From Marinomonas balearica (GTDB lineage: Bacteria > Pseudomonadota > Gammaproteobacteria > Pseudomonadales > Marinomonadaceae), in assembly GCF_004362145.1 (NCBI RefSeq), contig NZ_SNXC01000014.1:248001-312000 (forward strand): a DNA stretch of 64,000 bases, read 5' to 3'. Below are positions 8,486 through 18,166 of this stretch, one piece after another. The notes under the pieces are model-generated. The model did not search any database. It saw only the letters and a program-made list of their open reading frames with translations, and had not been told where the DNA came from. The first letter of the stretch is position 1. Every line of letters starts with the position of its first letter. Made by a program: the position numbers and the translations under genes.

Positions 8486-9697
8486 TTAAAAGGCTAGAAA
8501 AGGGTAAAAGTCATACGTATCTTCTTGATTTATCGACACGCCAGCAGGAATGTGAAGGTACCCATCTGATTCACATGCGGGTAATAATGCACCGGAGCTT
8601 TGTCGTATATGAGGTTCCGCTCGACCATTCAAGATGGACACTCTTAGAAACTCATCTCTGCGAATGGCATTGCTTCTGGTAAAGTTTGTCTTTATTGGAG
8701 TGGGTCGAGGGATATAGGCTGTTTGCCCTGAGGCGCCTCTAAGCGCGCCACTTGCAAGCCAGTGGTACGTAACCAGCGTTGAGCTTGGATTTCCGGGTAA
8801 ACCGATGAAAGGAGTGTCAAATACATTAGCAACAACAATAGGTTTACCTGGCTTCATTGCCACTTTCCAAAGACTGACAGAGCCATTATTTTCAATTGCT
8901 TCTTTAACGTAATCTTCCTCCCCAACAGACACTCCCCCAGAAGATATAATAATATCAACGTGTTCTGACAGTGTTTTGAGCGCGTTTTCCGTTTCCTCTT
9001 TGCTGTCTAAGCAATGGAGAGTTTTAACCACCTGATGACCGGATTGGGATAATAGACTCGCCAGCATCGGGCCGTTAGAGTTATAAATTTGTCCCGGACT
9101 TAATGGTTTTCCGGGAGCTACTAATTCGTCACCAGTGGTTAGAACACCTACTTTTAACGATTTAAAAACGCTGACACGTTCTTTTCCTACGCTGGCAAGC
9201 AAGCCAATCTGCATGGCAGATAGCTTTTGTCCAGCACGTAACACAGTTTGTTGTTGTGCAATATCTTGTCCCTTGGGACGGATATTTTCACCGACCTTCG
9301 GACGCTTTTTAATAGTAACACTGCTGTCTGTGTTAACGTCCACCTCTTCCTGCATAATGACCGTGTCTGCTCCAACGGGAATTTCGGCTCCTGTGAAAAT
9401 TCGAGCCACTGTGCCTTGTTGGAGTGGAGCGGGAGCTTGACCAGCGGGGATTCTTTGAGAAACATGAAAAGCCATCTCAGTGATATCTGTGTTTTGACCG
9501 ATCTCTTGAGCATTGAGTGCATATCCGTCCATTGCGCTGTTTGCTGCTGGAGGCACATCAATTTCGGAGACAATGTCCTCAGCTAAAATCCGCTCTAACG
9601 CCGATGTAACGGGAACGCTTTCTTGTTCAACAAGAATGGGCAAACAGGTTTGGAAGAAAGAGAGCGCCTCTTGAAATGGCATCATTTTCGGTGACAT
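8486..9697 (-). CDS. moeA: molybdopterin molybdenumtransferase MoeA
   Basis: MoeA inserts molybdate into adenylated molybdopterin, the last general step of molybdenum cofactor synthesis. The 403 residues match the family. Visible motifs include PPAANSAMDGYAL near residue 50, IFTGAEIPVGADTVIMQEE near 105, GVLTTGDEL near 185, and the molybdopterin-binding SSGGVSVGEEDYV near 250 with KPGKP near 285. It is the last gene of moaA-moaB-moeA on the minus strand, 29 bases after moaB. Confidence 0.96.
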   Translation of the reverse strand: MSPKMMPFQEALSFFQTCLPILVEQESVPVTSALERILAEDIVSEIDVPPAANSAMDGYALNAQEIGQNTDITEMAFHVSQRIPAGQAPAPLQQGTVARIFTGAEIPVGADTVIMQEEVDVNTDSSVTIKKRPKVGENIRPKGQDIAQQQTVLRAGQKLSAMQIGLLASVGKERVSVFKSLKVGVLTTGDELVAPGKPLSPGQIYNSNGPMLASLLSQSGHQVVKTLHCLDSKEETENALKTLSEHVDIIISSGGVSVGEEDYVKEAIENNGSVSLWKVAMKPGKPIVVANVFDTPFIGLPGNPSSTLVTYHWLASGALRGASGQTAYIPRPTPIKTNFTRSNAIRRDEFLRVSILNGRAEPHIRQSSGALLPACESDGYLHIPAGVSINQEDTYDFYPFLAF

Positions 9698-9726
9698 GTT
9701 ATCTGTCCTAATTGTTTGTTTTGTAC

Positions 9727-10254
9727 TTATCCGATTGTATATGGGCCGAGAAGCATTTCGACAAAATTACAAGGCTTGTGAGTCGCGTCTAATTGTTCGT
9801 GAATGACATGATTCCATGCGGTTTTACATGCTCCTGTGGAGCCTGGTAGGCAGAACACGAGTGTTTTGTTTGACAATCCCGCCATTGCTCGAGATTGAAT
9901 CGTAGATGTGCCGATTTCATTGTAGGAAATTTGTCGAAAGAGCTCTCCAAAACCGTCAATAGTTTTATCTAGTAATGGTGTAATGGCTTCGGGAGTGCTG
10001 TCTCTAGAGTAGAAACCTGTACCGCCTGTTATGATAACGACATGACTGTCTTTGTCGGCAATCCATTGAGATACAACGGCGCGCATTTGGTAGACATCAT
10101 CTTTTACAATGGTGCGCTCTCGAAGTTGATGTCCGGCTTCGGATAACAGTGAGACCAGAGCATCACCCGATGTGTCGTTTTCAAGGCTACGAGTGTCTGA
10201 GACGGTTAATACGCAGATGTTTAAAGGTCGAAACGGAGTAGGGGATTTAGACAT
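9727..10254 (-). CDS. moaB: molybdenum cofactor biosynthesis protein MoaB
   Basis: MoaB belongs to the MogA/MoeA molybdopterin-binding fold; it is linked to molybdopterin adenylylation, although MogA does this in E. coli. The 175 residues are typical. Motifs: VLTVSDTRSLENDTSGD near residue 15, and the binding loop ITGGTGFYSRDSTPEAI near 75. The C-terminal FCLPGSTGACKTAW is also family-typical. Gaps of 13 bases to moaA and 29 bases to moeA support one operon. No separate mogA is seen here, so MoaB may serve that step (inference). Confidence 0.94.
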   Translation of the reverse strand: MSKSPTPFRPLNICVLTVSDTRSLENDTSGDALVSLLSEAGHQLRERTIVKDDVYQMRAVVSQWIADKDSHVVIITGGTGFYSRDSTPEAITPLLDKTIDGFGELFRQISYNEIGTSTIQSRAMAGLSNKTLVFCLPGSTGACKTAWNHVIHEQLDATHKPCNFVEMLLGPYTIG

Positions 10255-10267
10255 TAGAGATTCCTGT

Positions 10268-11263
10268 TTAGCCTCCTGTTGCGCTCATAAAACGCAAGAT
10301 TTGAGGTTCTTCGTTTAAGTCGAAATGATGGCGCTCAGGTTTTAACGCCAGTGCATTATGAATACTGGTTTTAAGTGAATCTTGCGTCGCTTTTGGATCA
10401 CGTAAAACGGCTTTTAGATCCATAGAGTGTTCGTTACCAAGGCAAAGTAATAGTTTCCCTTCAGCCGTTAGTCTGACGCGATTGCAGGTGCTGCAAAAGT
10501 TATGGCTATGAGGCGAAATAAGCCCAATTTTGTTATTAAAACCATCAACATCATAATAACGACTAGGCCCACCTGTTTTGAGCTCGCTTTTGTGTAATTT
10601 ATAGCGGCTACTCAGTTGGTTGTATATTTCGTCACTCGAAATGTAGGCTGCCGCGCGATCATGATGGCTAATAACACCCAATGGCATTTCTTCGATATAG
10701 CTAATATCCATAGCGTGATTCAGCGCAAACTCTGCCAGAGAGAGAATTTCGTGGTCGTTGTGGTTTTTTAAAATGACGCTGTTAATTTTGACACGCTTGA
10801 ACGGCAGTTCTGCGACTTTATTGATACCGCGAACAACCTGATCGAATTTATCTCGTCGTGTAAGGCTTTCAAATTTTTGGCGATTTAGCGTGTCGAGACT
10901 GATGTTAATGCGAGACACGCCAGCGTTGTGGAGGGAGTCCGCCATGCTTTCAAGTTGAGAGCCATTGGTGGTAATTGTCAGCTCATCAAGGCCGTCTGTT
11001 TTTGCAATTTCTTCTAATGCCCAAAGGATATTTTTTCGAACCAGAGGTTCACCTCCTGTTATACGAATCTGCTTAGACCCCATACTAATAAAGGTTTTTG
11101 CAACATTGACAATCTCTTCAAGCGTTAGAATGTGGCTTCTTGGTAAAAATGTAACGTCTTCGTCCATGCAATACGTACATCTAAAATCGCATTTATCCGT
11201 TACGGATATCCGCAAGTAATCGATGGATCTACCAAATGGATCAATGAGCGTATTTTTAGACAA
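10268..11263 (-). CDS. moaA: GTP 3',8-cyclase MoaA (radical SAM)
   Basis: MoaA starts molybdopterin synthesis by converting GTP to a cyclic dehydro-GTP. I choose the TTG at 11263, after GAGGGG, giving 331 residues that begin near LIDPFGR as in the family. An in-frame ATG at 11392 would add 43 residues with no family counterpart. The N-terminal radical SAM cluster is CDFRCTYC; the C-terminal second 4Fe-4S site is CSTCNRVRLTAEGKLLLC. TGGEPL and the rest of the barrel are present. It heads moaA-moaB-moeA; moaC, moaD and moaE are not in this window. Confidence 0.93.
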   Translation of the reverse strand: MSKNTLIDPFGRSIDYLRISVTDKCDFRCTYCMDEDVTFLPRSHILTLEEIVNVAKTFISMGSKQIRITGGEPLVRKNILWALEEIAKTDGLDELTITTNGSQLESMADSLHNAGVSRINISLDTLNRQKFESLTRRDKFDQVVRGINKVAELPFKRVKINSVILKNHNDHEILSLAEFALNHAMDISYIEEMPLGVISHHDRAAAYISSDEIYNQLSSRYKLHKSELKTGGPSRYYDVDGFNNKIGLISPHSHNFCSTCNRVRLTAEGKLLLCLGNEHSMDLKAVLRDPKATQDSLKTSIHNALALKPERHHFDLNEEPQILRFMSATGG

Positions 11264-11487
11264 TGTGATGCCCCTCAGTATTAACCTACCAATAGAACCA
11301 GAAAATCGGCGTTTTAGCAAAAAAGGTTGCTGATAAAAGCGATAACTTGGTAGGAGTGGACTCTTTATTATTGTAGTCGTTTGGAGTTTCACATGCGCAG
11401 ATTATTAATTTATACCGCGGTTTTTTCAGGACACGCGCTGTTTGATGTTAACATTCCGTAAAGCGGTTATTTTAAGTAGAGGTTGTC

Positions 11488-12342
11488 GTGAATCAGGTAC
11501 TAAACGGTTTAATTGAATTGTTATCATTGGAGCAAAAATCAGACAATCGGTTTGTCGGTACGAGTCAGGATCTAGGGTTTCCTAAAGTATTCGGTGGTCA
11601 AGTGATTGGGCAAGCGCTAAGTGCTGCATCGCAAACTGTCGAAAATAGGGCGCCTCATTCATTGCATTGTTATTTTATTCGACCAGGCGACGCTGCGCAT
11701 CCAATTGAATATGATGTCGAGCGAGTGCGTGATGGAGGCAGTTTCAGTGTACGCCGAATCATTGCTACTCAATTTGAGAAAACAATATTAGTCATGACGG
11801 CTTCATTTCATATTGAAGAAGAAGGTTTAGAGCACCAAGATACGATGCCTTCTGTTCCAGGGCCTGAGAATTTCAAATCAGAGCTAAGTCTCTATCGGGC
11901 ACATGCTGATGAAATTCCAGAAAAGATTCGCGGCCTATTGACTGCCGACCGTCCTATTGAATATCGAATTGTCGAAAACCAGAATCCATTTAGACCGAGG
12001 GCTGGAATAGGAAAACGTCATATCTGGATGAGAAGTGTCGATGCACTTCCAAATAACCCATTTATTCATCAATCTATGCTTGCTTATACGACCGATTACG
12101 GTTTCTTGGAAACGGCGCTGCAACCTCACGGGATTTCTATCGGAAATCCTAAGTTAAATATTGCCAGCTTGGATCATGCTATTTGGTTTCATCGTCCGTT
12201 TAGGCTGGATGACTGGCTTCTTTATGTTGCGGATAGTCCATCTTCCTGCGCGTCACGCGGGTTTGTTAGAGGACAGATTTTTAACCGGGAGGGTCTGCTC
12301 ATCGCTTCCACTTCTCAAGAAGGCCTAATTCGTAAAAGTTAA
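11488..12342 (+). CDS. tesB: acyl-CoA thioesterase II
   Basis: TesB hydrolyses medium- and long-chain acyl-CoA. The 284 residues carry two hot-dog domains. The pattern VFGGQVIGQAL near residue 35, PHSLHCYFIRPGD near 58 and the C-terminal SLDHAIWFHRPFRLDDWLLY with the active-site Asp are all present. The start is GTG at 11488, six bases after AGAGG. It is divergent from moaA with a 224-base shared upstream region. Confidence 0.95.
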   Translation: MNQVLNGLIELLSLEQKSDNRFVGTSQDLGFPKVFGGQVIGQALSAASQTVENRAPHSLHCYFIRPGDAAHPIEYDVERVRDGGSFSVRRIIATQFEKTILVMTASFHIEEEGLEHQDTMPSVPGPENFKSELSLYRAHADEIPEKIRGLLTADRPIEYRIVENQNPFRPRAGIGKRHIWMRSVDALPNNPFIHQSMLAYTTDYGFLETALQPHGISIGNPKLNIASLDHAIWFHRPFRLDDWLLYVADSPSSCASRGFVRGQIFNREGLLIASTSQEGLIRKS

Positions 12343-12602
12343 GGTGATCGTTGATAAAGCTAGGCTTGTTAGCGTTAGCGCCAATGTTTGCTAAAGAATG
12401 CTAGAGATCAATAAAATGAAATAATAGATGAACAACTGTACACAAAATCATCAGTTTTGTTTAGAATATCGGATCTTTTCGTTTTGAGCGCCCTGTAAAC
12501 TGGTTTAACTTGAGTTTTGATGGTTATGTCTTGATAGTCAGGAAGACACGCAGGGGTATTAATATTGATTGTTTTACATTATATGGATGTGAAGGGTAAA
12601 CA

Positions 12603-13910
12603 GTGAATACCAATCGATCACTTGCAAGTTTTATGTTACACAAAGCATTGGCGTGTTACTTTTTGTCTGCTGTATTTGTGTTCGGCGCGATGCTTGTATT
12701 TTTTTTCGAGAACCAGAAAGACATTCAGTCTGAAGAAGCTCGAATGTACGGCAGTTTTATTGCACGTAAATTACAGAATGTCTCTGCAACAAGCTTAAGT
12801 GATCTCGTCTCTCACATTGATAAAATGGGGGGAGCTGCTCAGAGCCATGAATTTAATATTGGAGTGGCGACTAAGTCGACAGAGACGCTTTGGCTAAATA
12901 AGCCTGATGCAGCCACTAGCCAACCTCTTCGAGAGTGGTCAGAAAATATCAGTAATGTTCAACTGGGTATCATTACGGTTACTGTTTCCGCTCCGCTCAC
13001 CCCTGTTTACGACGCTGTTTTTTCTAAGGCCCTATCTTATCTGGCAATATTAACTGCACAGTTGTTCTTGTTGTGGGGCTTATTCAAATTCCTTGTCGTG
13101 CGCTTCCTTCGAAGAGCAATACAAACACTAAGTCGCGACTTAGAGGTGCTTAATTTAAAGAATCCTACGCCGTTAGCTGGCGACCCGATTCTCTCTGGTT
13201 TCTCAGAATACAGACGCATACTTGTAGACATTAATCGAGTTATCACGTCCTTAGTTTTATCGCGAAATCAAGTTGAAAAAATGAATGAGCAACTTGAAGA
13301 AAAAGTACGTGAAAAAACACTCTCTCTAGAAGAGAAGAACGAAACCTTAGTTAAACTAAATCAACACCTTTCTACGTTAGCGAATACAGACTCCCTTACC
13401 CAAGTATACAATCGAACTCGTTTTGACCTGCTTTTTCGAGAGAATGTTGCGGTATCACAACGAAGGCAAACAACCTTGTCGTTGCTTTTGATTGATTTAG
13501 ACGACTTTAAAAAAGTAAACGATCGATATGGCCATCAAATCGGAGATCAGGTGCTTAAGCACGTAGCTCAGTCATTGACAGAGACGCTTGGGAAGAATGG
13601 AATACTTGCACGATGGGGTGGAGAAGAGTTTGCTGTGTTACTGCCGTATTTTGATGAGCAGCGTGCAAGAGGGATGGCAGAGATTCTTCGACAGTCTATT
13701 GATACTGCGTATTTCGAAGATCAAAAAATTCATATTACTTTGAGTGTCGGTGTTGCAATGCTGTTGGCAGATGAAACTGGTAACCAGCTTCTCAATCGGG
13801 CGGATGTGGCGCTTTACGAAGCAAAAGAGAGTGGTCGTAATCGAGTTGTTATTGCTAAGCATGCGCTACAAAAGCAGCTAACTTTTGAAGACTTATCAGA
13901 TCCTAGATAG
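12603..13910 (+). CDS. membrane-bound GGDEF diguanylate cyclase
   Basis: A 435-residue c-di-GMP synthase candidate. The GTG start follows GAAGGG. Helix 1 is at about residues 12-34, a periplasmic region of roughly 100 residues follows, and helix 2 is at about 140-165. A coiled coil (about 220-255) leads into the GGDEF domain. The active-site motif is GGEEF at residues 339-343, a catalytically competent variant, and DSLTQVYNR is at the domain start. The RxxD inhibitory site usually found upstream of GGDEF is absent (GKNG in that place), so product feedback through that site is unlikely. No EAL domain. No partner gene is evident. Confidence 0.92.
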   Translation: MNTNRSLASFMLHKALACYFLSAVFVFGAMLVFFFENQKDIQSEEARMYGSFIARKLQNVSATSLSDLVSHIDKMGGAAQSHEFNIGVATKSTETLWLNKPDAATSQPLREWSENISNVQLGIITVTVSAPLTPVYDAVFSKALSYLAILTAQLFLLWGLFKFLVVRFLRRAIQTLSRDLEVLNLKNPTPLAGDPILSGFSEYRRILVDINRVITSLVLSRNQVEKMNEQLEEKVREKTLSLEEKNETLVKLNQHLSTLANTDSLTQVYNRTRFDLLFRENVAVSQRRQTTLSLLLIDLDDFKKVNDRYGHQIGDQVLKHVAQSLTETLGKNGILARWGGEEFAVLLPYFDEQRARGMAEILRQSIDTAYFEDQKIHITLSVGVAMLLADETGNQLLNRADVALYEAKESGRNRVVIAKHALQKQLTFEDLSDPR

Positions 13911-13931
13911 CAATCTATTCAAACGTTTGTG

Positions 13932-15014
13932 TTATTGAGGGTTGTTAAGCTGCCTTTCTAGTGCCCACTCTACGTGCTCTCGTACTAACTCAGTACAAGA
14001 CAGTTGTTTAATCTTAAGTGCTTCAATGATTTTTTCATCGTATGGCGCGTTACCGAGCGCGATGGCTACATTTCTCAGCCAGCTTTCATAGCCTGTTCGT
14101 CTAATAGGCGATCCGGCTGTTTTATCCAAAAATTCGTCTTCACTCCATAAGAACAAATCCATTAAATCAGCCTGATCGAGTTGATGGCGAGGTTGAAAAT
14201 CGTTTTCTTGGGTGTTTTTTGAGAATTTTGTCCAAGGGCATACTAACTGACAATCGTCGCAGCCAAATATTCGATTACCCATTTTGCTTCTAAGTTCGAC
14301 TGGGATAGAGCCTTTGTGCTCGATGGTTAAATACGAGATGCATTTACTGGCATCCAAAACCCATGGCTCTACAAAAGCGTCGGTAGGACATTTTTGAATA
14401 CAGGCGTCACAGCTTCCGCAGTGACGAGACTTACTTGGAGCGTCAACGGGCAGAGGAAGGTTCGTAAATAGCTCACCTAATAAAAACCAACTTCCGGCTT
14501 TTGGAGATAAGAGCAGTGTGTTTTTGCCAATCCATCCCATTCCAGCTTGTTCTGCTATTTGCCGTTCAAGAATGGGGGCACTGTCTACGAACGCACGATA
14601 TCCATGATCTCCAACGACTTCTTCGATGCGTTTTGCCAGAGTGGTTAGGCGTTTTCGAATGATTTTGTGATAATCACGTCCAAGGGCATAGCGTGCAACA
14701 TACGCTTTTGTCGGGGTTTTGAGTCTTTTTACTGTCTCAACGGATTCAGGAAGGTAGTGCATCCTCAGTGAGATAACTCGTTGAGTACCTTCATGAAGCT
14801 CTTCAGGTTTGAATCTTAAATCACCATGATCTGCAAGATACCCCATTGATCCATGGTAACCACGATCGATCCATTGTTGATATTGAGCTTTGTATTGCTC
14901 CAAGCTTGGTTGTACTATTTTTGCTTCCGCGAAGCCGAGCTCAAAAGCCCAATCTTTTATTTGTTGTGCTAAGTCTGCAAGGTCTCGTGGGGAATTTAAA
15001 TTTGAAGATAACAA
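13932..15014 (-). CDS. queG: epoxyqueuosine reductase QueG
   Basis: QueG performs the last step of queuosine synthesis in tRNA, reducing epoxyqueuosine with cobalamin and two 4Fe-4S clusters. The 360 residues fit. Cluster ligands are CGSCDACIQKCPTDA near residue 192 and CDDCQLVCPW near 245. The start is a TTG at 15014 with a weak ribosome site; it aligns with the known N terminus (LADLAQQIKDWAFELGF). It is convergent with the GGDEF gene, with only 21 bases between stops. Confidence 0.94.
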   Translation of the reverse strand: MLSSNLNSPRDLADLAQQIKDWAFELGFAEAKIVQPSLEQYKAQYQQWIDRGYHGSMGYLADHGDLRFKPEELHEGTQRVISLRMHYLPESVETVKRLKTPTKAYVARYALGRDYHKIIRKRLTTLAKRIEEVVGDHGYRAFVDSAPILERQIAEQAGMGWIGKNTLLLSPKAGSWFLLGELFTNLPLPVDAPSKSRHCGSCDACIQKCPTDAFVEPWVLDASKCISYLTIEHKGSIPVELRSKMGNRIFGCDDCQLVCPWTKFSKNTQENDFQPRHQLDQADLMDLFLWSEDEFLDKTAGSPIRRTGYESWLRNVAIALGNAPYDEKIIEALKIKQLSCTELVREHVEWALERQLNNPQ

Positions 15015-15148
15015 AATAAGTCTTAGTAGATTTGAAGAGAGGGGGGATTCCCACTCTTCAACAGGTTATAGAAAATGGCTTTGATTAGATACTTTTCTAG
15101 TGTTGGCAGCCCTCGAAAAACGCATTTCTAGAACCCAAAAAAGTAGGA

Positions 15149-15409
15149 TTAATATAGAAGAGAGTCGCCTTTGACGACATCCATCAAAAGGTTGATAAAC
15201 ATCTTATCGGCATCAGAATGATCTTCAGGGATCTTTAATGTCGTTTGAGAGGATACTTCCTCGGCGATCTTTTGATATGCATTAGGGTCGTTGATGTGCT
15301 CTCTGGCAATGCGTACGATTTCAGCTGAAAGTTCCGGTTCCATCAGCATTTTTCTGAAGCAGCGTAAAAATTCGTCAATAATGCGTTGTTGGTTGAGCTC
15401 GGACGCCAT
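15149..15409 (-). CDS. small acidic helical protein, unknown
   Basis: An 86-residue protein I do not recognise. It starts at an ATG preceded by AGGAG at good spacing, which supports a real gene. It is predicted by eye to be helical (RIIDEFLRCFRKML; IVRIAREHI; ADKMFINLLMDVVKG) and soluble, with no signal peptide or membrane segment. It lies 134 bases upstream of queG on the same strand and divergent from ilvIH. No function is proposed. Confidence 0.65.
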   Translation of the reverse strand: MASELNQQRIIDEFLRCFRKMLMEPELSAEIVRIAREHINDPNAYQKIAEEVSSQTTLKIPEDHSDADKMFINLLMDVVKGDSLLY

Positions 15410-15833
15410 GGTGATTACTCCTATATCAATAATGCTGTAATAACACCACGAAGCTACTTATGGGGCAAGTGGCATCAAATTATAAATTGTTTATGGTTGA
15501 CTAACTCTAGGGTGATGGAGATAATAACCGACTATTATCAGCAATACCCCGCTGATCGTTCTTCTTGGTGGCCAACAGCTCCCTTCACATATGGTATTTT
15601 AGGCCATACACACGAGCGATGTTAGTTTTAATGCATGACTATCTCGCTAATCCTCGCGCAAACACGCGGGCAGTGTAAAAACTGCGATTTATTGCGTACA
15701 AATGTTTCCTGCTTTCAGGTATCTCTTTGGTTTAGCAAACTTCGTTTTATCAACGTTTATCTACTTGCTATATACAGGTACAATACAACACGTATTTAGC
15801 ACTAAAACAATAAACACTATAGAGGGTAACAAG
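15410..15833 (+). promoter_or_regulatory. 424-base region upstream of ilvIH with a possible promoter
   Basis: No convincing gene is seen here. A candidate sigma-70 promoter has -35 TTATCA at 15747-15752 and -10 TATATA at 15769-15774, spaced 16 bases, which would start transcription about 50 bases before the GTG of ilvI. A small GC-rich stem CTCGCG/CGCGGG lies near 15654-15671. No leader peptide with a Leu/Val/Ile codon run followed by an attenuator hairpin is apparent. In enterobacteria ilvIH is controlled by Lrp binding upstream; the length of this region would permit that. Confidence 0.35.
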
Positions 15834-17552
15834 GTGGAGTTATTATCCGGTGGTGAGATGATCGCCCGCTTCCTTAAAGACGAGGGAGTTGAAAATATTT
15901 ATGGCTATCCAGGTGGAGCTGCTCTTCATATTTACGATGCGTTGCACCGTCAATCTGATGTGAAGCACGTACTGGTTCGTCATGAACAAGCGGCCACGCA
16001 CATGGCAGACGGTTATGCGCGTGCAACCGGTAAGCCAGGTGTCGTACTCGTCACGTCCGGACCTGGTGCAACAAACACGGTCACAGGCATCGCAACGGCG
16101 TATATGGATTCGATTCCTATGGTCGTTATCTGCGGTCAGGTAATGAGCTATTTGATTGGTGAAGACGCATTCCAAGAAACCGATATGGTGGGTGTTTCTC
16201 GTCCGATTGTTAAACACAGCTTTACTGTAAAACACCCTTCAGAAATCCCAGAGATTCTAAAAAAGGCGTTTTATATTGCAAGCTCTGGTCGACCTGGTCC
16301 AGTAGTCGTTGATGTGCCTAAAGATATGACTATGCCGAACGAAAAGTTCGAATACCATTATCCTGATGCTGTCTCTTTGAGGTCTTATACTCCTCCTACA
16401 AAAGGCCACAGTGGACAAATCAAAAAGGCGGTAGAGCTTTTGCTATCCGCAAAACGCCCTGTTATTTACGCTGGTGGCGGTGTCATCATGGGTGGTGGTT
16501 CTGATCAGCTGATCTCTCTTGCTAGGCATTTGGGTTACCCTGTGACTAATACATTGATGGGTTTAGGGTGTTACCCAGCGACTGATAAACAGTGTGTTGG
16601 AATGCTAGGCATGCACGGTAGTTATGAGGCGAATATGGTGATGCACCATTCGGATCTTATTCTTGCCGTAGGCGCACGCTTTGATGATCGTGTGACAAAT
16701 GACCCAGACAAATTCTGCCCAGGCGCTAAGATTGTTCATATCGACATTGATCCTGCTTCGATTTCAAAAACGATTCGTGCTGATGTTCCTATTGTTGGGC
16801 CAGTTCGTCAGGTTCTTGAAGAGATGCGTGAACTTATTGATGCAGCGCCTGCGCGCTCAAATGAAGAATCAATTGCGACTTGGTGGAAGCAGATTGAAGA
16901 GTGGCGTCTAGTACACGGCGGACGCTACGATACTTCAAGCGACAAAATTAAGCCTCAAGCTGCGGTTGAAGCTTGCTGGAGAGCGACAAATGGAGACGCT
17001 TTCGTTGCTTCTGACGTAGGTCAGCATCAAATGTTTACTGCTCAGTATTATAAATTCGATAAGCCGAATCGTTGGGTTAACTCGGGTGGTCTAGGTACCA
17101 TGGGGTTCGGATTGCCTGCAGCGATGGGCGTAAAAATGAACTTCCCTGAAGAAACTGTAGTCTGTGTAACAGGCGAAGGCAGTATTCAAATGAATATTCA
17201 GGAATTGTCGACCTGTCTACAGTATGGTCTTCCAGTGAAGATTTTATGTCTAAACAATGGTTACTTAGGCATGGTTCGCCAGTGGCAAGACATGAATTAT
17301 GAAGGTCGTCACTCAAACTCCTACATGGATTCACTGCCAGACTTTAAGATTCTAATGGATGCTTATCGTCATAAATACGTAGAAATTCGAACTAAAGATG
17401 AGCTGGATTCGAAGATGGAAGAAGCCTTCGCGATGAAAGATCAACTTGTTTTCATTAACTGTTTTGTAGATCCAGAAGAGCACGTTTACCCAATGCAGGT
17501 ACCACGAGGCTCTATGCGTGATATGTTCTTGAGTAAAACGGAGCGAACCTAA
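15834..17552 (+). CDS. ilvI: acetolactate synthase, large catalytic subunit
   Basis: This thiamine-diphosphate enzyme condenses pyruvate (or pyruvate with 2-oxobutyrate) in branched-chain amino acid synthesis. I choose the GTG at 15834, preceded by AGAGGG, giving 572 residues beginning (M)[13 protein letters not shown] like IlvI; an in-frame ATG at 15702 would add 44 hydrophobic residues not seen in the family. The catalytic Glu is in [19 protein letters not shown], and the ThDP-binding [15 protein letters not shown] near residue 446 is intact. The small subunit ilvH follows after 2 bases. Confidence 0.95.
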   Translation: MELLSGGEMIARFLKDEGVENIYGYPGGAALHIYDALHRQSDVKHVLVRHEQAATHMADGYARATGKPGVVLVTSGPGATNTVTGIATAYMDSIPMVVICGQVMSYLIGEDAFQETDMVGVSRPIVKHSFTVKHPSEIPEILKKAFYIASSGRPGPVVVDVPKDMTMPNEKFEYHYPDAVSLRSYTPPTKGHSGQIKKAVELLLSAKRPVIYAGGGVIMGGGSDQLISLARHLGYPVTNTLMGLGCYPATDKQCVGMLGMHGSYEANMVMHHSDLILAVGARFDDRVTNDPDKFCPGAKIVHIDIDPASISKTIRADVPIVGPVRQVLEEMRELIDAAPARSNEESIATWWKQIEEWRLVHGGRYDTSSDKIKPQAAVEACWRATNGDAFVASDVGQHQMFTAQYYKFDKPNRWVNSGGLGTMGFGLPAAMGVKMNFPEETVVCVTGEGSIQMNIQELSTCLQYGLPVKILCLNNGYLGMVRQWQDMNYEGRHSNSYMDSLPDFKILMDAYRHKYVEIRTKDELDSKMEEAFAMKDQLVFINCFVDPEEHVYPMQVPRGSMRDMFLSKTERT

Positions 17553-17554
17553 TT

Positions 17555-18046
17555 ATGCGACATATAATCTCAGTATTGTTGGAGAACGAGCCGGGTGCCT
17601 TGTCGCGTGTGGTTGGACTTTTCTCGCAACGTAATTTTAACATTGAGTCGTTGAACGTAGCACCTACTGATGATCCGACATTGTCTCGTGTTACTTTAAC
17701 AACCTTTGGTTCTGATCAGGTTGTTGAGCAAATTACTAAGCAGCTAAACAAGTTAATTGACGTTGTTAAGTTAGTTGATTTGACTGAAGGTCAGCATATT
17801 GAGCGCGAGCTAATGTTGGTTAAGGTTAGAGCAACAGGCTCGCAACGAGCGGAAATCAAACGCACGGTAGACATATTCCGTGGCAGTGTTGTCGATATGA
17901 CGCCTTCTATCTACACCATTCAGGTGGCGGGAGAATCTGATAAGCTTGATGGATTTCTTCAGGCGCTAGGTGGCACCCATTTGCTTGAGGTGGTTAGAAC
18001 AGGTGTATCAGGTGTTGCTCGTGGTGAGAAAACACTTTCGATTTAA
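17555..18046 (+). CDS. ilvH: acetolactate synthase, small regulatory subunit
   Basis: IlvH activates the catalytic subunit and gives valine feedback inhibition. The 163 residues have an N-terminal ACT domain (MRHIISVLLENEPGALSRVVGLFSQR, here in part) with the valine-site Gly-Ala-Leu, and a C-terminal ACT-like half. It starts 2 bases past the ilvI stop and is followed by a strong terminator. Confidence 0.96.
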   Translation: MRHIISVLLENEPGALSRVVGLFSQRNFNIESLNVAPTDDPTLSRVTLTTFGSDQVVEQITKQLNKLIDVVKLVDLTEGQHIERELMLVKVRATGSQRAEIKRTVDIFRGSVVDMTPSIYTIQVAGESDKLDGFLQALGGTHLLEVVRTGVSGVARGEKTLSI

Positions 18047-18063
18047 CCGATAAATTGAAAAAT

Positions 18064-18092
18064 AAAAAGCCGAGCGAATGCTCGGCTTTTTT
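18064..18092 (+). terminator. Rho-independent terminator after ilvH
   Basis: AAAAAGCCGAGC and GCTCGGCTTTTTT form a 7-bp GC-rich stem (extended by A-T pairs) around a short AAT loop region, with a T run. It begins 18 bases after the ilvH stop. Confidence 0.92.
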
Positions 18093-18166
18093 GTGTATAT
18101 TTGCCATGAAAGTTGTCAAAAATAGCATAAGCTTAAAGAATTCAAAGTTGTTAAGGGAGTGGCTCT

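Noticed and set aside
15386-15625. 79-residue frame in the ilvI upstream region
   Set aside because: It begins inside the coding start of the opposite-strand gene, has no ribosome site and no recognisable sequence; the region is better seen as regulatory.
15702-15833. Upstream ATG extension of ilvI
   Set aside because: The 44 extra residues are hydrophobic and absent from the family; the GTG at 15834 has a good AGAGGG site.
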